Assembly: GCA_050246915.1 (NCBI GenBank)
Contig: JBFWVD010000019.1
Location: forward strand, 17,873 to 81,872
Length of the DNA: 64,000 nt
Direction of reading: 5' to 3'
Origin: JBFWVD01 sp050246915
GTDB taxonomy: Bacteria > Actinomycetota > Acidimicrobiia > Acidimicrobiales > Ilumatobacteraceae
Position 1 is the first letter of the stretch; the number at the start of each line of letters is the position of its first letter. Shown piece after piece: positions 58,608 to 64,000 of this stretch. The translations under genes were made by a program, and so were the position numbers. The notes beneath the pieces were generated by a model that did not search any database, was not told the DNA's origin, and was given only the letters and a program-made list of their open reading frames with translations.

Positions 58608-59464
58608 CGGCGTCGCCTCCCATCTCCGGGGCAACACGAATTGCTGCGGTGATCGGGCATCCCGTTCGTCATTCGTTGTCGCCCACCATCCACAACGCGG
58701 CGTATGCCGCCATGGCCCTCGACTGGCGGTACACCGCCTTCGATGTGTCAACCGGAGCCGGTGGCCGGGCAGTGGAGGCCATGCGCACGTTCGGCCTCGT
58801 GGGCATGAACGTCACCATGCCCCACAAGGACGCTGTCGCAAGTGCAGTTGACGCGCTCGCCGGGGATGCTCCACGGCTGCGCGCCGTCAATTGCGTGGTG
58901 CCCGACGGTGACCGACTCATCGGGCACAACACCGACGGCGATGGATTCGTCGACAACCTCCGCATCGATGAGGGCATCGATCCATCGGGTCTGCACGTGG
59001 TGGTGATCGGCGCCGGCGGCGCGGCGCGGTCGGTGATCGCAGCGCTGGCCCGTGCCGACGCGTCGGTGACCGTCGTGAACCGCACGGCAGCTCGAGCGAT
59101 CGAGGCGGCGGCGTTGGCCGGTGAGCGCGGTCGTGTGGGCACCGCAGCCGATGTGGCGATCGCCGATCTGATCGTCAATGCCACCCCGGTCGGGATGGGC
59201 GAGGCGCCCGCTACCGACGGTGTCACGGCACTGCCGTTCGATCCCGATCTGCTCCGAGCGGGCTCGATCGTCGCCGAGCTGGTGTACCACCCATCGGTGA
59301 CCCCGCTCATGGGTGAGGCCGTGGCTCGCGGCGCCCGGGCGGTGGGCGGCCTCGGCATGCTCGTGCATCAAGCGGCGCGGGCCATCGAGTTGTGGTCCGG
59401 GCGACGGCCGCCGGTGGACGTGATGTGGGGAGCGGCACGCGATCGGCTGGGGAACGCGAGCTGA
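58604..59464 (+). CDS. aroE: Shikimate dehydrogenase
   Basis: AroE reduces 3-dehydroshikimate with NADPH. The 286-residue protein shows the shikimate-binding HSLSP (23-27), catalytic K75 in NVTMPHKD, N96, D111 in HNTDGDGF, then the NADP loop GAGGAARSV and NRT. Start ATG overlaps the mltG stop. aroC, aroK and aroB follow 2.3 kb downstream. Confidence 0.95.
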   Translation: MTASPPISGATRIAAVIGHPVRHSLSPTIHNAAYAAMALDWRYTAFDVSTGAGGRAVEAMRTFGLVGMNVTMPHKDAVASAVDALAGDAPRLRAVNCVVPDGDRLIGHNTDGDGFVDNLRIDEGIDPSGLHVVVIGAGGAARSVIAALARADASVTVVNRTAARAIEAAALAGERGRVGTAADVAIADLIVNATPVGMGEAPATDGVTALPFDPDLLRAGSIVAELVYHPSVTPLMGEAVARGARAVGGLGMLVHQAARAIELWSGRRPPVDVMWGAARDRLGNAS

Positions 59465-59572
59465 CAGACACGTGTCCGCTCCGGCGACTTGAGTGAAGTC
59501 GGGCCCGGGCTCTGCCGATGACGACGCGACGCAACGCCACGAATCGGTGGTCGTCGTGAGGAAAGGCCCGTC

Positions 59573-60889
59573 ATGGCTCTGCAAGGAACCCTCGATCTGT
59601 TCGGTCTCGCCGATGTGCTCCACCTCCTCGCCGGGACGCACAAGACCGGCCGATTGTTCGTCATGGGCGATCGCGGCAGCGGTTCGATCTGGATGCAATC
59701 GGGCCAGGTCACGTCAGCGGCGTGCGCCACATCATCGATCGGTGACGGCAGCGTCGAGAACGTGATCTTCGAACTGCTCCGGTTCGTCGAGGGAGAGTTC
59801 CAGTTCGAGCCGGACGTCATCTCGCACACCCCGGGTGACCCGGTCGAGGTGCAGCATCTCCTCGACCAGGCTGGCGAGCGGCTCGCTCGTTGGCGCGAGA
59901 TCGAAGCGGTCGTCCCGTCGCTCGACCTCTACGTGAGCCTGGCCGATCATCTACCCACCGGAGACGTGCTCATCGATGCCGGTCGTTGGGAACTGATCGC
60001 CCGGATCGGTGGAGGCCGCAGCATCGTCGACCTCGCGGTCGCAACCCGATCGGACGAGTTCTCGATCTCGGCGCGGGTCAAGGATTTGCTCGAACAGGGC
60101 CTGATCGAGCTGTCCCAGCCGCCCGCTGATCGACTCGACACCATGGCGTTCCCCGATGAAGGTGTGTTCGGCGGTCAAACGGCATCTCCCGTTGACGGGC
60201 CGTTCCCAGCGGAGGGGGCATGGACCCACGACGCAGCGGTACCCGTCGATGACGTGTCATCGAGCCACGACGCGGCCGGCGCACATCTCGAGACGCCCAT
60301 CGACCAGGTCGTCGACACCGTCGACGCAGTCGCCACGTGGCAGTACGACCCGCTGTCGGGCGATACCCGCCCAGCAGAGAGCGACGTTCCTTCCCGCAGC
60401 GAGGTGCCCCTGACCTCGGCGTTCCTCACCGGACCAGAGCTCATGCCGCCACCGGCCGACATCGACGCCTCAGGTCACGTCGGCCACACGCTCGCCGCTG
60501 CCCCGTCGGTCGAGTTCGACCAGGCCTACCGCGACGAGGCCAATCGTGACCAGCAGCATCGTGACGAGGAGGATGACGTTGCCGGTCGGTACTGCGACCC
60601 GACGCCATCGGGCCAGCACGGTGCGGGCGAGTTCGGTGTGGTGATCCCCGGATACTCCACGTTGAGCAAGCCGATCGTGGAGGAGTATGTCGAGCCGGAG
60701 ATCGACGATCACGACGGCCCTGTCGAGCTGGGCAACCTGACCCCGGCCGCTGCCCGAGCCATCGCCGCGGCCGCCCAGGCCACCAACGAGGCCGAGCGGG
60801 AAGCGGCCATCGACCGGGCCATCGCCCTCAACGACGAGCCCCTCGATCGCCGCACGCTGATCCGCTTCCTCACCAGCGTCCGGTCCTGA
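59573..60889 (+). CDS. DUF4388 (PATAN-type) protein with long disordered region
   Basis: A 438-residue cytoplasmic protein. The N-terminal 100 residues (ALQGTLDLFGLADVLHLLAG, then KTGRLFV and IWMQSGQVTSA) form a DUF4388/PATAN domain, which often serves as an adaptor in signalling. A helical/winged-helix-like part (about 100-190) follows, then about 190 acidic, low-complexity residues, and a C-terminal helical segment (AAARAIAAAAQATNEAEREAAI). The ATG has GGAAAGG upstream. The gene lies between aroE and a prepilin-peptidase-like gene; PATAN proteins in other bacteria affect motility or pili, which may be relevant. Confidence 0.75.
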   Translation: MALQGTLDLFGLADVLHLLAGTHKTGRLFVMGDRGSGSIWMQSGQVTSAACATSSIGDGSVENVIFELLRFVEGEFQFEPDVISHTPGDPVEVQHLLDQAGERLARWREIEAVVPSLDLYVSLADHLPTGDVLIDAGRWELIARIGGGRSIVDLAVATRSDEFSISARVKDLLEQGLIELSQPPADRLDTMAFPDEGVFGGQTASPVDGPFPAEGAWTHDAAVPVDDVSSSHDAAGAHLETPIDQVVDTVDAVATWQYDPLSGDTRPAESDVPSRSEVPLTSAFLTGPELMPPPADIDASGHVGHTLAAAPSVEFDQAYRDEANRDQQHRDEEDDVAGRYCDPTPSGQHGAGEFGVVIPGYSTLSKPIVEEYVEPEIDDHDGPVELGNLTPAAARAIAAAAQATNEAEREAAIDRAIALNDEPLDRRTLIRFLTSVRS

Positions 60890-60962
60890 TCAAACTCGGG
60901 AACCCCACCGGCGTCGAGATCGCCGGAGTCAACCTCGCCGTTGTGCTGCCGATCGGTGATCC

Positions 60963-61643
60963 GTGGTTCTGTTCGTCCTCCTCTGCACCGCCGTCGGCCT
61001 CGTCGTCGGTGCGTGGGCCAACCAGCTGATCGTCCGCGCGCCGGAGCGCGACCGGGAACTGCGTGTCTCGCTGCTCGCCCCGCCCTTGGCGACCTTGCCC
61101 TCGACCCGCCGCGAGCAGATCGTCATCGTGGTCATGGGGTTGTCGTGGGCGGCGATGGCGCTCCGATTCGGGGTCGACTGGACGGTCGTTCCCTACCTCG
61201 CTGGGGTCACCTCGATGGTGGCCGTGAGCTTCATCGACCTAGACACCATGCGGATCCCCGATCGCATCACCTTCCCGACCATGGCGATCGTGGCGGCCCT
61301 GGTAGCGGCGATTGCAGCTGGCATCGACGACCTCGACTCGATGCTCGGTTCGGCTATCGGGGCGCTGGCGTTTTCCGGCGTGTTGTTCGTGCTGTGGTTC
61401 ATCTACCCCAAAGGGATGGGCTTCGGTGACGTGAAGTACGCGGTCGTGCTCGGTGCGTTGGTGGGATGGATCAGCCCGCTCCTGGTGTCGTTCGCCTTGT
61501 TGGCGTCCTCGCTTCTCGGGACCATCGTTGGTATCGCCGTCATCGTGCGGGCCGGGGATCGCAAGAAGGCGTTCCCGTTCGGTCCCTGGTTGTGCCTGGG
61601 CACCGCCATCGTGATCTGCTTCTCCGACGCACTCTTGCCCTGA
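60963..61643 (+). CDS. Prepilin-peptidase-like (A24) membrane aspartyl protease without methylase domain
   Basis: The 226-residue protein has about seven hydrophobic segments and the two A24 aspartate sites: SFIDLDTMRIPD (D92/D94) and GMGFGDVKYA (D156). The N-terminal methyltransferase domain of full PilD, with its Cys4 zinc motif, is reduced to about 40 residues with no cysteine pairs, so the protein probably cleaves leaders but does not methylate. It starts at GTG 60963. In mycobacteria a prepilin peptidase gene holds the same place between aroE and aroC. Confidence 0.85.
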   Translation: MVLFVLLCTAVGLVVGAWANQLIVRAPERDRELRVSLLAPPLATLPSTRREQIVIVVMGLSWAAMALRFGVDWTVVPYLAGVTSMVAVSFIDLDTMRIPDRITFPTMAIVAALVAAIAAGIDDLDSMLGSAIGALAFSGVLFVLWFIYPKGMGFGDVKYAVVLGALVGWISPLLVSFALLASSLLGTIVGIAVIVRAGDRKKAFPFGPWLCLGTAIVICFSDALLP

Positions 61644-61749
61644 CAGTTGGTTTGCGGTGACCGCGGGCGTGCGTGCCAGGCGGGTCGCCTGAGCGGGCCC
61701 GGCTGTTTCGCCTGGGGTCGGCTCGGGCTCCGATCGGTACGCTGACCGG

Positions 61750-62910
61750 GTGCTGCGTTATCTGACCGCCGGTGAATCCCATGGCAAGGCTCTCGTCGTC
61801 ATCGTGGAGGGCCTGCCATCGGGGCTCGAGCTCACCGTCGAAGATCTCCAGGTCGAACTGGCGCGTCGCCGGCTCGGCTACGGCCGCGGGCCACGGCAGC
61901 GGTTCGAAGTCGACGAGGTCACGCTGGTCGGCGGTGTCCGCCACGGCCGCACGCTCGGATCCCCGCTCGCCATCGAGATCGGCAACACCGAGTGGACGCG
62001 TTCGGACAAATGGCACGAGGAGATGAGCCCCGCGCCCGGCACCACCAAGGATCCGCTCACCCAGCCTCGACCGGGTCACGCCGACCTCGCCGGTATGCAG
62101 AAGTACGGCTTCACCGATGCCCGAGACGTGCTGGAGCGGGCCTCGGCCCGCGAGACGGCGGCTCGTGTCGCCGCCGGCGCCGTGGCCAAGAAGCTCATGA
62201 GCCATCTCGGCACATCGATCATCTCGCATGTGGTGCAGATGGGTGCTGCCTCCTCGACGTCGTCGGCCCGTCCGGTGCCCGACGATCTCGCCGCCGTCGA
62301 CGCATCTGAGGTGCGCTGCTTCGACCCCGCCGCATCCGACGCGATGATCGAAGAAATCAAGGCCGCGGCCAAGGACGGTGACTCGCTCGGCGGGGTGGTC
62401 GAGGTGCTCGGCTATGGCGTCCCGATCGGCCTCGGCAGCCATGTGCACTGGGATCGCAAGATCGACGCCTTGTTGGCCCAGGCGGTCATGAGTATCCAGG
62501 CGGTGAAGGGTGTCGAGATCGGAGATGCCTTCGACGTGGCTGGTCGTCGTGGGTCGCTGGCCCACGACGCCATCACGTGGGATGCCGCCACCGGCAGCTA
62601 TCCCCGCACCTCGACTCTGGCCGGCGGCACCGAGGGTGGCATCACCAATGGCGAGTTGCTGGTGGTTCGGGCGGCGATGAAGCCGCTCGCCACCTTGAAC
62701 CGTCCGACGCTCGGCACGGTCGACGTGATCACGAAGGAGTCGACGGTCAGCTTCAAGGAGCGCACCGATGTCACTGCGGTCCCCGCCATGGGCGTGGTGG
62801 CCGAGACCATGGTGGCGCTGGTGCTCGCGGCTGAAGCACTGCGCAAGTTCGGTGGCGACTCGATGAGCGAGTTCGTGCGCAACGCGCAGGGGTTCCGTGA
62901 GCAACTCTGA
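61750..62910 (+). CDS. aroC: Chorismate synthase
   Basis: AroC makes chorismate from EPSP using reduced FMN. The 386-residue protein starts at GTG 61750 and contains the family signatures GESHGKALVVIVEG, GYGRGPRQRFE and RPGHADLAGMQKYG, RASARETAARVAAGAVAK, and NGELLVVRAAMKP. It overlaps aroK by 14 bases. Confidence 0.97.
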   Translation: MLRYLTAGESHGKALVVIVEGLPSGLELTVEDLQVELARRRLGYGRGPRQRFEVDEVTLVGGVRHGRTLGSPLAIEIGNTEWTRSDKWHEEMSPAPGTTKDPLTQPRPGHADLAGMQKYGFTDARDVLERASARETAARVAAGAVAKKLMSHLGTSIISHVVQMGAASSTSSARPVPDDLAAVDASEVRCFDPAASDAMIEEIKAAAKDGDSLGGVVEVLGYGVPIGLGSHVHWDRKIDALLAQAVMSIQAVKGVEIGDAFDVAGRRGSLAHDAITWDAATGSYPRTSTLAGGTEGGITNGELLVVRAAMKPLATLNRPTLGTVDVITKESTVSFKERTDVTAVPAMGVVAETMVALVLAAEALRKFGGDSMSEFVRNAQGFREQL

Positions 62911-63574
62911 GCGGCGCAGCAGCGGGAGCGGCGCTGCCGTGTCGACTCCTCGCGTGTCGACTACTGCCGTGGCGATGACGCCTGCTGCCGCCAACACCCC
63001 TGCCCCCACCACCCCTGCCCCCAACACCGCGGCCGCGGCGAACGCGAAGCTGGGCGATCGCCATCTGGTGCTGGTGGGGCTGATGGGCACCGGCAAGTCG
63101 ACCGTGGCGCGCCGTTTGGCCCGCCGGCTCGGGCGGCCGCTGGTCGACACCGACGCTCTGGTCGAGTCGCGGGCCGGTCGTTCGGTGCGCGACATCTTCG
63201 CCGAGTCCGGCGAGGACGGGTTCCGTGATCTCGAGGCCGAGGTCGTCCGTTCGGTGCTGCAATCGGCGACGCCCTCGGTGGTGGCCGGTGCCGGCGGCAT
63301 CGTCCTGCGCGCCGAGAACCGCCTCGCGCTGACCTCCTCGCGCGCGTATGTGGTGTGGCTGCGGGCAGACCCCGTCGTGCTGGCGCGGCGCGTCAGGGGG
63401 CAAGGGCATCGCCCCGCGCTCGACGGTGACCCGTTGGGCCGGTTGATGCAGATGCACACGACCCGCGAGCCGCTGTACCGCGAGGTCGCGCAATCGGTGG
63501 TCGATACCGAGACCCTCGATCCGGAGGGTGTGTGCAACGCCGTGCTGACGGAGGTGTCGACGTGGAACCCGTGA
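62897..63574 (+). CDS. aroK: Shikimate kinase with N-terminal low-complexity extension
   Basis: AroK phosphorylates shikimate. The fold begins near residue 52 with HLVLVGLMGTGKSTVARRL (P-loop 61-69), DTDALVESRAGRSV (shikimate site), GEDGFRDLE, GAGGIVL and GQGHRPAL (lid). The first 50 residues are a Ser/Thr/Ala/Pro-rich extension partly built from a 15-base tandem repeat, absent from normal 170-residue shikimate kinases. The start is GTG 62897 inside the aroC end; an ATG at codon 27 would shorten but not remove the extension. Confidence 0.93.
   Translation: MSNSERRSSGSGAAVSTPRVSTTAVAMTPAAANTPAPTTPAPNTAAAANAKLGDRHLVLVGLMGTGKSTVARRLARRLGRPLVDTDALVESRAGRSVRDIFAESGEDGFRDLEAEVVRSVLQSATPSVVAGAGGIVLRAENRLALTSSRAYVVWLRADPVVLARRVRGQGHRPALDGDPLGRLMQMHTTREPLYREVAQSVVDTETLDPEGVCNAVLTEVSTWNP
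62996..63025 (+). repeat. 15-base tandem repeat in the aroK 5' extension
   Basis: ACCCCTGCCCCCACC is followed directly by ACCCCTGCCCCCAAC, encoding two TPAPT/TPAPN units. Fourteen of 15 bases match, implying a recent duplication in the disordered N-terminal extension. Confidence 0.75.
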
Positions 63575-64000
63575 TCGTGCCGGGGGGCGATGCTCGGATC
63601 GTCACGGTGGGTGTGCCGGTGGGAGAACGCAGCTACGAGGTGAAGGTCGGCCACGGTGCTCGGTCGCTGCTGGCGTCGCTCATGCCGATCTCGGCCAAGC
63701 GGGCCGTGGTGGTGACCCAGGCCGGCATCGGCTTCACCGTGGAGACCGGCTTGCCCGCCGAGGTCGTGGAGATCGCCGACGGTGAGGCACACAAGAACCT
63801 CTCCACCGTCGAGCAGTTGTGTCGGGCCTTCACCCGCATCGGTCTCACGCGCAACGACGTGGTCGTCGGCGTGGGCGGCGGACTCGTCACCGACGTCGCC
63901 GGCTTTGCCGCCTCCGCCTATCACCGGAGCGTGGCTGTCGTACACGTGCCCACCACCTTGCTGGCCATGGTGGATGCGGCCATCGGAGGCAAGACCGGTG
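63562..64000 (+). CDS. aroB: 3-dehydroquinate synthase, N-terminal part (cut by window end)
   Basis: AroB cyclises DAHP to 3-dehydroquinate with NAD. The visible 146 residues contain GVGGGLVTDVAGFAASAYHR (NAD-binding) and VPTTLLAMVDAAIGGKTG, both diagnostic. I chose GTG 63562 because GGAGG lies seven bases upstream; a GTG at 63571 overlapping the aroK stop (GTGA) is also possible. The rest lies outside the window. Confidence 0.96.
   Translation, partial: MEPVIVPGGDARIVTVGVPVGERSYEVKVGHGARSLLASLMPISAKRAVVVTQAGIGFTVETGLPAEVVEIADGEAHKNLSTVEQLCRAFTRIGLTRNDVVVGVGGGLVTDVAGFAASAYHRSVAVVHVPTTLLAMVDAAIGGKTG

Noticed and set aside
61540..63945. An 800-codon open frame antisense to aroC-aroK-aroB
   Set aside because: The sense strand encodes three canonical shikimate-pathway enzymes with intact motifs; the antisense product is compositionally biased and has no ribosome-binding site.

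Overview
The window is high-GC DNA, almost completely coding, from an actinobacterium; I would place it in the Acidimicrobiia or a close relative. The evidence for this placement is a mycothiol ligase (MshC), an F420-dependent NADP reductase, an InhA-type enoyl reductase, the PgsA/acyltransferase/PimA phosphatidylinositol-mannoside genes, a mycofactocin-type short-chain dehydrogenase, frequent GTG/TTG starts, and Thr/Ala-rich exported proteins. Gene order from thrS to aroB follows, with gaps, the block that runs from thrS to aroB in Mycobacterium tuberculosis, so most of the window is an old actinobacterial backbone. No rRNA, tRNA, insertion sequence, phage gene or CRISPR array was seen.

Layout. 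1-2022 (minus): end of a menaquinone-methyltransferase gene, a small zinc-ribbon protein, a membrane protein and fabI/inhA. 2119-5628 (plus): F420:NADP reductase, mshC, plsC, and a Cys-containing lipoprotein preceded by a fragment resembling its own C-terminus. 5788-10635: thrS, a HIT protein, a membrane protein, pgsA and a PatA-like acyltransferase. 10712-21030: an accessory island, mostly on the minus strand, between the PatA-like gene and pimA. It holds a response regulator/sensor kinase/ApbE/nitroreductase operon, a secreted Ser/Thr-rich protein divergent from it, an Eis-like acetyltransferase, a membrane c-di-GMP phosphodiesterase with a ruined GGDEF motif, and an acetylpolyamine-amidohydrolase-like protein. 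21069-39272: pimA, lemA, htpX, a DUF3048 lipoprotein, pdxS/pdxT, yebC, a peroxiredoxin, a GNAT protein, ruvC/A/B, queA/tgt, yajC/secD/secF, apt and rel.

39286-47833 is a second accessory stretch. It contains a membrane protein made of five two-helix repeats each carrying an Asn-Trp pair, a small ORF with a strong Shine-Dalgarno sequence, carbamate kinase coupled to a COG2403-type P-loop protein, a polytopic membrane protein, a large secreted C-terminally anchored protein, and an orphan LivF-type ATPase. 47913-64000: hisS, aspS, SDR, acylphosphatase, rarA, two small membrane-associated proteins, alaS, ruvX, mltG, aroE, a DUF4388 protein, a prepilin-peptidase-like protein and aroC/aroK/aroB (aroB cut by the window edge).

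Many adjacent plus-strand genes overlap by 1-14 bases (ruvC/ruvA, queA/tgt, yajC/secD/secF, apt/rel, hisS/aspS, ruvX/mltG/aroE, aroC/aroK/aroB), implying translational coupling within modules for Holliday-junction processing, tRNA queuosine, Sec export, aminoacylation and shikimate synthesis. The parts most likely to hold unfamiliar biology are the island at 10.7-21.0 kb and the stretch at 39.3-47.8 kb.
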